From the NCBI GenBank assembly GCA_002077045.2, contig KZ111144.1, positions 1,473,439 to 1,537,438 on the forward strand: a DNA stretch of 64,000 nt, given 5' to 3'. Shown here piece by piece: positions 49,907-61,645 of this stretch (its first letter is position 1; each line of letters opens with the position of its first letter). Position numbers and translations under genes: made by a program. This stretch comes from Rachicladosporium sp. CCFEE 5018. Its lineage: Eukaryota > Ascomycota > Dothideomycetes > Cladosporiales > Cladosporiaceae. A model generated the notes under the pieces. The model made no database searches and was not told the origin of the DNA. It was given only the letters and a program-made list of their open reading frames with translations.

Positions 49907-52768
49907 ACGGAAGTTTACCTATGGGTGGAGGCGATCGTCGAAATTACATAGTACAAGACCTACACCATTCCACCCGTCTGGAGCTGCTGCTCTCTGCGAC
50001 GGGAGCGAAGTACCGAAACAACTATCGATTGTACTGCATCGGATCACGGTTCATCGAAGCTCTGTCGAGGTCGAGAACGACCTGTCACCCCGAAGCGCCT
50101 TTCTCATCTGTTGAGGAGCTGCGGAAAGACCGGCGTGGTGCAAGTGGAATCAGCACATGACCCTTTCGACCTTTGGAAGCGCAGGGCGATAGGAGTTGCG
50201 GACGGAAAAATTGAGATCGACGTCAGTCCGGCTGCCAGGGCAGACGCGCATGGATGCGCCATGCCACCGCATGCCGCGGCCGTCGCACACTCTGCTCGAA
50301 ATCGCTCCAACGTTTGTGCGGTCTATGTGAGGTCTGGGTTCATCGCCAAGATGGTCGTGCTGAGTTGAGTTCAAAGTGATGTCTGCCGGCTCGGAGGCAG
50401 GTTCCGCCTGCTGTCTACAGCACTGCCCTGCGTCTGATCCCTGGTTGACGTTTCATGACAGCGGAGTGTATGTCGTTCATGATCCCGACACGACCGTGCC
50501 GTGGAACTTGTGCGTTTATCGAGCTTCACTGGACGAATTGAACCAGTGCATCCGTGGGCACTCCGCTGGCGATTTCGATGCGTCCTCACCTGCCCGTATG
50601 TTTTGGTGAGCGTACTTCCATTTCACGTTCGACTCTACGCATTGGAGGCGATTTCTCATCAGCAGCAAACTCTAGACCCCTTTGAAACATGATCCGCGGT
50701 GTCGTAGCAGTTTGATCGACAGCCAAATGTAATGAAATGTCACTAAATTGATCCTCACTGCATCGGTCCGAAGTGCGGTCAACCTTCGAGAAGAACGGAG
50801 GGCGAACCTTATTACTATTTCCTGCCATTTAGCCTGTACTGCCGAACGTGGCGTAATCCCTTCCGACACAGTGGTTCAGCCTTGTCCGTGTCTGGCCTTG
50901 CCTTGCGTACCACATGTTGCGAGGTCTACGATCCTGGAGCATCGACTATAACAATCTTTCCTGTATCTGGTTCGATATCGGTGCAGGTAGACGCCCATCT
51001 CGCCTATGGCACTGGCACTCCGGATCAACTCTCTCCAGGAACAAGCTCCGGAGCTGTCCTGCGCGCCGCATTACGTACTGTGCAATCGGGCTTGGCATAG
51101 ACATTGAAGAACTGGAATTATTGAGCGATCTGCGTTTTCCATATATCCGGCAACGCACGTGGATGTTTCAAGGAGAACATGGCCCGAGTGCATGTGCTGC
51201 ACTCGATGCTGATCTTTGTCGGGAAGTCCCTTTCTCATCTCTCTACGCAGCCTGTCGGATGCTCGCCTTGAGCTGTGAGACATCGGCTCGCAAGCTCTTG
51301 CCGAGAGCCGGACGGTCTCGTGTGGTGCTGCGACCTGCCTCATCGGGAGAGGCTGAGCATACGATACTTCGTTGAGCGCTGTGAAGTGAACGAAGACTTT
51401 TGGAGTTTTCATTACGTGATCGGGACTGACCAGCCAACGCTCAAGTACTCGTAGTCCCTGCGAGACTGTCGTACTCGCCGATCGCGCAGTCATGAGACAG
51501 CCAAAGCCACTGCCTCATACGTCAGACAAGTCGGCTAGCGTCACAGGGCTTGTCTGTGGCTTGTCGGCGCAGCGGGTAAGCTTCTAGACGTGTCCGAGCA
51601 CTCCGGCACGTTGCGAAGTCAATCTAGATAAGGTTGAGACCGAGCGGCGGCAGGGCAAGTAGGATGCCTGTGCCCTCGAGGATGACATGTGCCTCGGCGT
51701 GGGCAGCTCGTGGTCGGAGCAAGCATGTTCGGAGCCAGTTGCTGTTTGATAGTCCACAAGTGGCACATCCTGGCAGTCGCACTTCGGTCAAGCGTCCAGC
51801 TTTTCAGGCACGCGTAACAATTGCACATGGCCAGGCGAATGAACACAGGCTGAGTCCCAGGACCTCCGTCACGGATAGTGGCGAGAGTTGCCGAGCCGGG
51901 CGATGTGACCCACCGGCGATCTTTTTCGGGTCAGGGCCCGGCTGTTGACTTCGCGTTGCTTTTCCGCGTAAAATTGGTGTGTGGCCAGTAGTCCTTGTGC
52001 ACGCGGCGATATTCCCAGAGCAGGGGACATGGGCTGCCTGGTGAACCATGCTCGCCATGCAACGTCGCTGGCCATCCAGTCGGCAGTTCGCAGCTCGCTG
52101 CTCGTGTGCCCAGCGCAGCTGAATGGTGACACACCGGTGCATGCCACCCAAGGCCGCCAGCGCGACGACAGGGCAACGTTCAGGCTTAATTTGCTGTGCT
52201 TGTTGTCGTACGCTGTGGCCATTGACTGATTGGCTCTCCAGGACCTCTCCGTATTTGGTCGCTGCACCGGCCTTGCAGCCGGTCATGGACAGTGAGTGCC
52301 TGCTCCTCCCCTGCGGGAGTCCCTTGCGATGTCTACCACGGACCGCGTGAAGATCTGCAACTATTCTCCCGCAATACCCACTCTGCAACCTCACTTCAAT
52401 ATTGGCAGCATCGCCTGCTTCACTTCATTCGTGTCGTTGCTCACCTGACCTTCGGATTGGCGGTTCGCTCCTTCCATCGACAACGCTACAACTTTAGCTT
52501 CAGCGCGACTACCGAATGCGAACAACCACAATCTCTTGACATTGGGTTGAACATATCGACAACACCCCGATCTTGACCCTCCATATCATTACATCGACTT
52601 TCTCCAAACGCAGATCTACCGATTACGGCGCGATCACAGCTGTGCTCAACGAAGAGTCAGATCTGATCGTTGCCTGCTATCATCAACGGTGTAGTCTGGA
52701 CAACAGAGAAAGCCCCCGCTCGCCTCCACCAGACTTGCTACCCGCACAATTACGACTTTACGGACAGC
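49907..52768. other. Long conserved non-coding leader of the Zn2Cys6 gene, copy 2
   Basis: 2.9 kb, collinear with 36811-39692. Holds several frames that are disrupted by indels in the other copy; none called. Confidence 0.6.
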
Positions 52769-55380
52769 ATGGACGGACGAGGGCAGCCTACGCAGACTCC
52801 GGGCGCCATGGACCGAATCTCGTACGAATCCTCGATCTCGTCTGGGCAGTCACCGATCCCACGCAGTGACAAGGTCGCGCCAATGTATAGTTCCGCTGGC
52901 GGACCGTACCCTCTGCTAAGAACGGCGTCTCCCGCACAGCATCAGTTCCCACCGCTGCAGCAACCTGGCCAACATCAGCCGTACGCATATCCGCCTATGT
53001 CTGGCCCCCACATGGCGCCCCCTATGACACATGAGCATTACGATTCGAACGACATGTCAGCGCCTGGGATGTCGCCAATTCATGCCTCTGCTGCAGCTGC
53101 TGCACTATCTGCCCAAAAGCGCGCCTACCGACAGCGTCGGAAAGATCCAAGTTGTGACGCTTGTCGCGAGAGGAAGGTGAAGTGCGACGCGACTGACGCT
53201 ACAAGCTGTTCGGAATGTTCGAGCCGAGCAGTCAAGTGTCAATTTACCAAAGAAACCAATAGGCGGATGTCTTCGATCAAGCAAGTTCAGGATCTTGAAA
53301 AGCAATTGGCCCAAGCGAAGCAGCAAATCAACAGCATGCGGTCCATGGTCCAAGCGAACGGCATCGCTTCTCCCGACAATGCGTCAGTGAAAGTGCAGCC
53401 ATTGGAACTGCCAGATCTAACAAGTCGGGAGGAACAGATAGGCCCGTCTCCGATGATCGAAGCAGAACGTGTGAAGTATAATCTTCGCCACTACGGAACC
53501 GGCGTCTTCAAGCCGCCACCTGCGTATCGTCTTCCCACGCGCGGCCGGATATATCCACACAGCAACACGCCTCTCCCTCCGAAGCAGTACACCGAGCAAC
53601 TGCTGTCCCGTTACCATGACTCGGCACATTCATTCGTCCCGCACCTCCACTGGCCAACCTTCATCCGAGAGTACGAAGACCTTTACCGAGTGGGGACTTT
53701 CGCAGGCAGAGAATGCATGTGGGTCGCGCTGTTCTTCATGGTCCTGGCCGTGGGTACCACGACGGGTCATCCAATTGGTAGTCCTCCTCAGGCCCACAAC
53801 GGGACGGAGTTCATGAAGATGGCCGTTCAGACTATCGATTTCACGGATGACAACATTACACTGAATCATGTGAGGGTCAATCTATTGCTCAGCTGCTACT
53901 TCAACGAGATGAACCTTCAATCCACGAGCTGGATCTATCTGGCGGCAACTGTGAACCTGGCTCAAGACATTGGCCTACAACTATCACCTACAGCGTACTC
54001 GCCATTTGAGGCTGAGATGCGAAAACGGGTATGGTGGAGCGTGTATAATTGGGATCGGTGAGTCTTGTTGAATGATCATCAACCATACTTCAGCTGACAT
54101 CATACAGCATCGTGGCCGTAGAACTAGGCAAACCGTTACACATCGACGACGAGGATTGTGACGTTGGGGAGCCTCTCCCTGTTGATGATGCGTACCTGGA
54201 GCCAAACGGTGCGCTGATCTCTCCTCAGGCGCCGAGGACGCCCAGCCCACTCATAGCCATTATTCCCGTCGCTCGCATAGTGACAGCTCTGAAGAAGTCC
54301 ATGAAGTCGCGCAGCATCACCACTGCGACCCTGAACGCATACGATAATCACTTCAAAGCTGTCATGGCCTCCTTCCCAGAACCAATGCCGATACACTCAA
54401 CTGCCGAATTGGATCCTCGTATAATGATCGCCGTGTGCACGCTACAAGGCACCCGCTTCCAGCTTTATCGACACAATCTCTCACCCTTGTGTCGTAAAGC
54501 AGACCGCAAAGACGCCATGGATCGCCTGGTTTCCGTCGCGAGAGATACCGCACACTACGTTAACAGGTCATTCGTACCAGATCATATGGAGAGCTGGGTG
54601 GTCCGCATCCGAAGTATCGCACCGGTCTTCTTCACCAGCCATATCTGGCGATGCGTGATGGTGTTAACCTTGAGAGGCGACTTCCACGCCGCATTGACGC
54701 TCTATCAGTGCATGGCGGCAGTGGGCGACATGCGCGCAAAGAACACTGCAAGCGGAAGGTACCTTGCGTTCTTTCTAGATCAGCTCATCGGACGGCTACG
54801 CGCTGGCGCGACGCCGCAGAATCTCGAAGACGACGAGGAAATGCTGGCGTACGCGTCGGCAGACCTGCAGAGTGTTCCTGAGAGTGCATGGACATGGGCT
54901 GGTGTTCAAGCAGGGGCGGGCACTCTGAATGGCCATAAGACCGATCTGCCGCCAACATCATCACCTTCGACGCGAGCCTCTGGTTCAGACATTCCCGACT
55001 GGCCAGGCTGGGACCATCTTCAACAGGTCCTCTCACAGCTACTGCACGAGACGCAAGGCTACGGACCGCGTCCTGGTCCCTCCATTTCTCCGCCAAGAGC
55101 CGCACCAACGTCCACACCGCAACAGTCTGCTTACCCAGGTGCCACGGCATCGCCGTACTCTCGCCCGATGCCTAGGAACACGATGCCGCCACCTGCGCAG
55201 CAGTTCCCGCCGCCCAGATCTTTACACCTGAATCTGCCGCAGGCGCAGCCGGGGAGTGTGCGAGGGAGTGCTAGTCCAGCGACGAGTGGCGTGGGTAGCA
55301 ACGGCAATGGAAGTGGCTTTAGTAGTGCAAGCGGAAGTGAGGGCAGCGGCGGACGCATCAGCATCAACGACATCATCTGA
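52769..55380 (+). CDS. Zn2Cys6 transcription factor with fungal_trans domain, copy 2
   Basis: Exons 52769-54057 and 54108-55380 (50-nt intron, donor GTGAGT here against GTAAGT in copy 1), 853 residues. The zinc cluster and the regulatory domain are identical or nearly so in both copies. Changes collect in the N-terminal Gln/Pro region (a two-residue deletion, NDMSAPG for NDMGMSAPG), in the linker after the coiled coil (PDLTSREEQ for PDPASREEK) and in the Pro/Gly-rich tail, the pattern expected when only the folded parts are constrained. The protein ends GRISINDII in both. Convergent with the LCHN-like gene, 289 bp apart as in copy 1. Confidence 0.9.
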
Positions 55381-55669
55381 ACGCATTATAGTTCGTAGGA
55401 ACGAAGACGGTACAAATCGGTCGTTCGGGAAAGCGTTCAAGCGAGGCGTTGGATGGATGGGGCAGCGAAGGTGAGCATCCTATTGCAGCGTTGCAGAACG
55501 CCTATATCATGGGACTTCGAAGGCTGCAAGAAATTGCATCCGCTTTCATCGGGTGATCACAGACTCGGTTGGCTGCGTCTGAGTCTAGGGAGTAGCTCTG
55601 TATCGTACACTACAGCTGTTGGGGTGTTGCATCAACCTTCTCATATCTGACGTACATTCCCGCGCGGCT

Positions 55670-57328
55670 TTAACATACCTTCACCCCACAAATTTCCCAG
55701 CCTTCCTCTCCTTTAAAACCCACCCTGGTAGCAAAGTGCAGCCGCAGGAAGTCACGCACGAACTGTCTGTCACCCGGACTCCACTCATCAAGTCCCATGC
55801 TTCTGAGGTCATCGCCGGAAAGTTCGCAGTAGTACCCGCTGGTTCCTTGCGTTTCGTGTGCTTCGACAATCTTATCAATCGCAGTAATGAGTCGTTCAGT
55901 CCAGCGACGGAAGTAGGTCCTGACCATAAACGCGACAGTCTGCGATTCGCGTCGTCGCGCTAGGACTGGTTCTTCGATAGACACATTAGATGTCAACAAT
56001 TCCGGTAAGGTGATGTCTTGGAGTAACGCGTGATCTGTGATAGTCTCTTCGCTTTCCGCCTCGTCTGCATCCGTGGCTGACGCCCACCAGAGGAGACTGT
56101 TGTACGCGGCTGCGGTCCAAGTCTCCGGTTCGACGAGAGCAGAGGCAGCGGAAGGACTATAAGATAGTGAGCCGTCCTCAAATCGCAGCATAGATTCGCG
56201 TTTGCCTGCAGGTCTGTCGTCTTCGTCGGTGCTTTCATCGTCGATATCGCTAGTGTTCCTGACAGGCCGGCGGTGCCGTGCAAGCTCGCGTTGCATTCCG
56301 ATGAATCTGCGAGCATCGCGCCGTGTCGCCCTAAGGTGCCTGGAGTCTGCACTGCGAACCTCAGGCCAGGGCTGCGGGCGACCGTTGTCAGGTGAAAGAT
56401 CGACGACAATGTCAAAAAGATCGCGTTTCTCGGTCAGTACCTTCTCAGTTGTGCATGCGATCCACGACGTCGTTGCTGACTGTAATATTCCGATATCGGT
56501 GAGACCAACGCTAAAGAGCGGCGTGCTGATCAGCCGGTGGTCTTGAGACGACGGTCGAAGATCGTGGCTGATCTGCGAGAAGCTGAAGAGGCTGTGTACT
56601 GTAGGTGGTTGGTCAGAGGGTACTGTCGCAACCATGTTGACGAAGTGGAGTATACGAACTCATGTTGCATACTGGCAAAACAGGCGCAGGACTATAAATC
56701 AGTATGCACTTTCGGAGAAGTGCTTCCCTGTATAAGGGAAAGAGCAGAGGGCCCAACGACTCCAGATCGTTGACAACTGAAAGAGCAGGATTGTTGCCGG
56801 AGACGAAAGCTGATCCGTGAAGTGGGTCTACGCCTTCTGGGCCGTCTGGGTTGATAGATTGAGACGCTGAAGTTTTTATACTCAATCGCTCCCAAGCTTC
56901 CTCTAGCGCCTCAAAGCGATCGGATGTGGTGGCGCTCGCTTGTGCAAGTGCTCGAAGGGTTTCGATACACAGCCAGGAGTGACCCAATGGCTCTCGTTGA
57001 TGCGCCTTGACGAGTGCGCCAACGGCAACGAATTGTCTTCCCCGATGTTCGATTCCCGCATCGACGGCTGCGAAAGCACTTACGCCAGCGTAAGCACCGT
57101 GAGTGAAATAGACGATGTCTTCACGTACGCTGTGCAGTCCAGAAGGGAGGCATTTGAAGTCGACGCCTTCGAGAATGACACTCTGTAGACTACGACTCCA
57201 TGCTATGGTGTATCTGCTCAGTGTCAGCCACTACTGAATGACATGCCCATGAGCTAGACCGGCCCTCGCGTACGATCGAAGACGATCAAGAAGAGAGCCG
57301 CTATGCTCGGCGGCTGTTCGGCTGACAT
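55670..57328 (-). CDS. DENND11/LCHN-like (DUF4484) protein, copy 2
   Basis: Exons on the minus strand by comparison with copy 1: 57328-57264, 57213-56660, 56598-55670, 515 residues. Exon 2 and 3 frames are open and the ends WEICGVKVC and VCNM|IHSLFSF are kept. The donor of intron 1, GTCGGT in copy 1, reads GCCGGT here (57263-57258), so splicing depends on a weak GC donor, and this copy may be spliced badly. A GT four bases further in is out of phase with the only plausible acceptor. Residue changes are more frequent in exon 2 (for example RIQSSTSRSINS against SIKTSASQSINP) than in other genes of this block, which would suit relaxed constraint. Confidence 0.78.
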
Positions 57329-58402
57329 TGAACTACTCGCGCCGCAGAATTGTTGATGGCGGAGGGTACTAGCGACATCACTCCAGTGTGCACGCTGATG
57401 AGACCAACTTAATTGCCATAGTACAGATGAAGTCGTCAGCAATCCGTAGGTTGCATCCGAGGCAGAGGGAGTTCTACGGTCTGAGCTGTACGCACAACGG
57501 TCCATAAGCTTCATGGACTGTTCCTTACAGAGAAACTCACACCATCAAACTTGCGCCTTCACGTTGAGCACAAAAATCATGTGCCTACCGCACCAGGAAC
57601 GGGCGTGAATGGCGTCTCGCTATACATGCAGACCTCAACTCGGCAAGCTTCAGTCTTCCACCGCGCTCGGTCTTGCACCCTCCCAGACAGACCTTGAGCA
57701 GGACGCAGCACCTGCTGTGCAAGACAAGATCAACCACCACTCGACGGTCTTTGAGTACGACAAAGTCCAGCAACCAATCCCTACGACTTTGGAACGTAAT
57801 TTACATGTCGAGACACCTGCGATCACTTAATCTGCCGTCGCAAATGTGAGCGGAACAGTGATTATGCGGCGCTCACGGGCGCTCCAGCTTCAATCTGCTG
57901 TCACTGTGCTGTCAATCGCACCACGCGCACGTACGCGTGCATGTCGACACTGATACACACCACGTGTGCAGCTTGCTTTAAGTCTAGAGGAGGTGAGTTT
58001 TCCTTTTCGTCCGGAGAAAGGATGTCACTTCAAGCAAACTTTTGTGGTGGCGCCGTCTTCGTGCTCCATCACCAGACTTTCATTCGCCGAGCATGTCCAA
58101 ATGGCTTGCGCAAGACAGTATTTCACATTCTGCTCGGCAATGTGGTACTGTTTACAGATCTACAGCCAGCAAAAGCATGACTCCTTGACCTCGTGTTGCT
58201 TAATTGATTGGCATGCAGGAACGGCATGCCAGAAGAAAGACGATCGCTTTCGCGCTAACGCCCAGACGGTCAATTTTGGCCGGGTCGAGGAATGCGGTAT
58301 GTATGCCGCCAGGCTGCCACATGGGCTTCTCAACTTCCTTCAAATGCGATGTCAATGATGTCGACCTGACAGCCTGTCAACTCTTGACAAATACGCTACG
58401 CA
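57329..58402. other. Intergenic between LCHN-like gene and microprotein, copy 2
   Basis: 1.07 kb; alignable to 44259-45324 but with several replaced short stretches (for example near 57765-57830). No supportable gene. Confidence 0.5.
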
Positions 58403-58579
58403 ATGCCGCGATCTCCTGTTCAAGCTGCGGCGTTCGCCTTGGCCATCACGCTCATCATGGTCATTGCTAGCCTGGCCTCTGTTTACTACGCCGTCTTTGC
58501 CCATCAAGAGCGTCGGCGGTTGCAGTCCTTGCAATCTTTACCAGCACACATCGCCGGCTCGGGTGGCTCGCTCCACTGA
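58403..58579 (+). CDS. 58-residue single-pass membrane microprotein, copy 2
   Basis: Protein identical to that of 45325-45501: short polar start, hydrophobic segment of about 24 residues, basic HQERRR turn, Gly/Ser tail. One synonymous difference in 177 bp. The start codon context differs (ACGCA|ATG here, ACTCA|ATG in copy 1) yet the ATG is kept. Family not recognised; see the copy 1 entry for reasoning. Confidence 0.62.
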   Translation: MPRSPVQAAAFALAITLIMVIASLASVYYAVFAHQERRRLQSLQSLPAHIAGSGGSLH

Positions 58580-59014
58580 AACCCAGCTCAAGCACTGTAA
58601 CATGCATGATCGCCGCCACCACCAGCCGATAGAGTCGCTACTTGTGACTCGGTAGAGCAAACAACAGTCAACACTGGAACGAAACTGCCATCTGGAATAC
58701 ACACGCATAGAACAAGTCGACTGTTCATGGAGATGCTTGCGTGTTCTCCACGAGGAGTGGTGTGATGTACGACAACATGTACTCGGAACATCCCACTCAG
58801 CGCCGGGACTTTTGCAAACGACATCTGCTATTTGGCTATACTGAAGCGAAACTCTGCCGAGTCTGGTATCTCAAGCCAAACGATCCCAACCCTTTCAAAC
58901 ACCAAGGACTGCGCCAGTGCAGCACCCTCTGCGCCCGTCGGACGCCCTGAACGCCATCTCAAGATCATAGCTACCATTACCCACACCACCCGTGAATCAT
59001 ACCACACTCCAGCT
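58580..59014. other. Intergenic, convergent 3' flanks, copy 2
   Basis: 435 bp equivalent to 45502-45936. Nothing recognisable. Confidence 0.5.
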
Positions 59015-59853
59015 CTACTTCCAGAGCCAGTACTCCGCACTATACTGCACCTCGAAGCTCGCCGGCAACCCTTTGCAAGTCTTTGGCGGCTGGCCACCAG
59101 CGGTGTTCAGACGGTAGACTTCTTGGTACTGGTTCACCGCTCCCATCTTGGCATTCAGCTTCAGCCACGGCACCGTACCATCGCCCTTGCCGAATTGGCC
59201 TTTCGTAGCATCCGCTGGCGCCGCGGAAGCATTGGCCTTCTTGAAGCTTCCTTGTCCCCAGGAGGGATGCAGCTCGGTGTCGAGGTTGAAGAAGGCTGTT
59301 GTCAGGTCCGTGAAGTAATGCCGACCGGACATGGAGTTGTAGACTGGCGAGGATTTGTCTGAGGAAGCAGGGACGGGAAGATCCAGTGCTATGGGCGAGA
59401 GTTTCGATAGAAGGTCTGGGAGATCTGCGGCGATGCAGGAGACGTTGAAGAGTGTTGCTAGTGCGCCCGCGGCGACAGGGATGGCCGTGCTGTTGCTGAG
59501 ATCGCAGGTGTAGTTCTGGGTGCCGCGGCCGAGGGCGACGTGGGAAAGGCTTAGGCCGGCGGCTGGTGAGGGAAGAGGTGTGGGTGCTGTTGTGTTCGTT
59601 AGCATGCAAGTTCTTCAGTGGATGCCGAGCTCTCGAGGGACTACATACCAACAGGCATCTGAGCTTTACTCAAATCACACACGCCATTCACTGCGTCCCG
59701 ACTCCGCCATCGCTTGCCGAAGTCGATATAGTCTGATGTTTGCGAGGGTGTCGCCCACCAATGCCCTCCATGGTCGCCGCCCCATCGCTTCTCAGCGGGC
59801 GCCGGTGCTGCCGCCGCAACAGCAGCAACGAAAGCAACCTGTACCCACAGCAT
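59015..59853 (-). CDS. DUF3455 secreted protein, complete, copy 2
   Basis: Two exons on the minus strand, 59853-59649 and 59586-59015, 258 residues. The 62-nt phase-1 intron (GTATGT, branch CTAAC, acceptor ACAACAG) joins SKAQMPV to APTPLPSPAAGLSLSHVALG. A signal peptide covers about residues 1-16 (MLWVQVAFVAAVAAAA) and is followed by a dibasic KR (22-23), a likely Kex2 site. The body is a DUF3455 domain with HVALGRGTQNYTC, LFNVSC and the closing FEVQYSAEYWLWK. Proteins of this family are often annotated 'malate dehydrogenase-like' without support and their function is unknown; secretion is likely. The upstream 1.8 kb has no gene. Confidence 0.87.
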
Positions 59854-61645
59854 CTTAATCTCGTGCCGTATCGTCGTAGCTCGTCAGTGCGAATGTCGTC
59901 GAATCTTGCTCAGCCCCAATTCGCAGCAACAGTAAAGAAATCAGTGCAATGCGGGAGAAGTGAGCAAGAGGCGAAGTGCAGGAATACAACAGAGTCCAAG
60001 GTTGAACTCGGAGGTATATGGGAGTTTGGACTTGGTGGAAATGGAGACACGCCTACCTGTCGCGAAGCGCCTGCCATGTACATTGCTATGTATGTGCTGT
60101 CTTTGACGCTGTATTACCTTGCTCGTGTGGGTAGCCGGGCGCGTAGGATGGAGAAGAATAGATCTGAGGGTGGAGTCGGCGGCTGCTTGGTTGTGATTGG
60201 ATGTGGGATGGCAGGGGTGGTCCTCCGAGGCATATGCTGTCTGAATTTCCATGTCATTTGATCGATGTGATGAGCTCAAATGAAGTATCGCGGAAGTTTC
60301 GTGGACAACCCATCTCTGACTCAGTCTGGCTCGCATTCGATGTTCTCTAGATCTGTGCGAGTTCCATTGAATAATGTCTGCCTGCAGCAAAATGCGGCTC
60401 CTGCGCAACACTACTCTCCCCGCTAAACGGCCCGTCCTCACTGTATACAGCGGTAGACCGGCAAAGGCTTGCATGGAAGCGCTTCTGTACCCAAGAATGA
60501 CCATCAAATCAGCTTCTTCCACCATTATTTCTTCCACTGAATATCAAGGCAGCCCGTCAAGTCCTCCTAGTTAGGCAGTCTCGCTCTCAGGAAAGCCAGC
60601 AAATCTCTACATACCGAGCCAATAGCCCAGCTCCCGGCGCTTACCAGCTGCAGAGGCTGAAACGACTGGATGGCAGCGCTCCGTTTTGCGGTCGCAGAGA
60701 GCCGCCCGTTTTAGAGCCGTGGCCGGTATGCAGCTATTGCGTGCATGAGCTCTGGCCAGTAAGGAACGATGAGTCGCGTGCTCTTCGACCGCGCGGTCGC
60801 GTTGCGGTGGCCTCTATGCTGGGCGAGGGTCTGGGTATATTGCATAGAGCCTAGTCCGTGTCCCGAGTTTGCGGAGCTCAGTACTGTAGTGGCGAGCCAT
60901 TGTTGAGCTGTAGCTTGCTTAAGGCAATGAAGTCGTGGCTTGTGCGTACGTATATCAGCTGAGAGTACATGGCCTGCCTTGTGGCTCCTCGGAGACCGAT
61001 TGGCTCCCGCGAGCCCTACTGATGGTGTTCTTCGAGACAATGGCTCATTCCCAGTATTTCGATCGGTCGCGTGTTGACGCCAAAGCAGTGTTGATGACTA
61101 CCAAGATCGCGAATTGGCGAGGTCGTGCCGCGGAGAGCCACGGGCTTTATTCTCTTCGGAGCCACAAACGATCTACCGATGACACATGACTGCCGACCCA
61201 ACTCTGAGGGCGGTACTGCGCTAGAGTGACTGAACAACAAGCCAGAAGCGGGCAATGGACGACCTCCAGCCGATCTCCTGTCTTCCACTGCCAGGCCTTG
61301 CAGAGCTTCGTGCTTTCGAGCTGCACCGGATCCTTCCATGAGCAATTGATGGTGTGCTCGAGCCCGCGCCCAGTGGCTACATCGTCTGCATTGATCGGAC
61401 CAGCAGCATGTGAAAGCAGTTTCGATTCAGTCACGCGATCGAGGTGCCGCCACTCCTCGGACGCTCATGAGACCAGATTCCACATGCGGATCGGACGATC
61501 ATAGCAGTTGCAGACGCCGGGCTGCCCTCGAGAGTGCCGTTCGTGCTCGTCGCGGTTGTCTCAAAACAGCAGTGATAACACAATCAGAGCCGTATGCCAT
61601 ACGCTCAGTGTGTGCAGACGCCTCTGCGCACTCGCCGCACACGCT
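59854..61645. other. Intergenic, 1.8 kb
   Basis: Between the DUF3455 start and the amylase stop. Overlapping frames on both strands (for example 59941-60537 minus) have Arg/Ser/His-rich compositions typical of chance frames. No gene, RNA or repeat recognised. Confidence 0.5.

Larger units (their letters stand above)
46586..59563 (+). repeat. Duplicated block B, copy 2
   Basis: Partner of 33483-46485. Starts directly after an N gap, and similarity ends where copy 1 meets that same gap. Confidence 0.95.

Noticed and set aside
57609..57830. 73-codon frame in copy 2 upstream of the LCHN-like gene
   Set aside because: Copy 1 has AAGG in place of the ATG and a different 3' part, so it is not kept.
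59941..60537. 198-codon minus-strand frame upstream of DUF3455
   Set aside because: Arg/Ser/His-rich composition, no motif, overlapping frames on the other strand; looks like chance.
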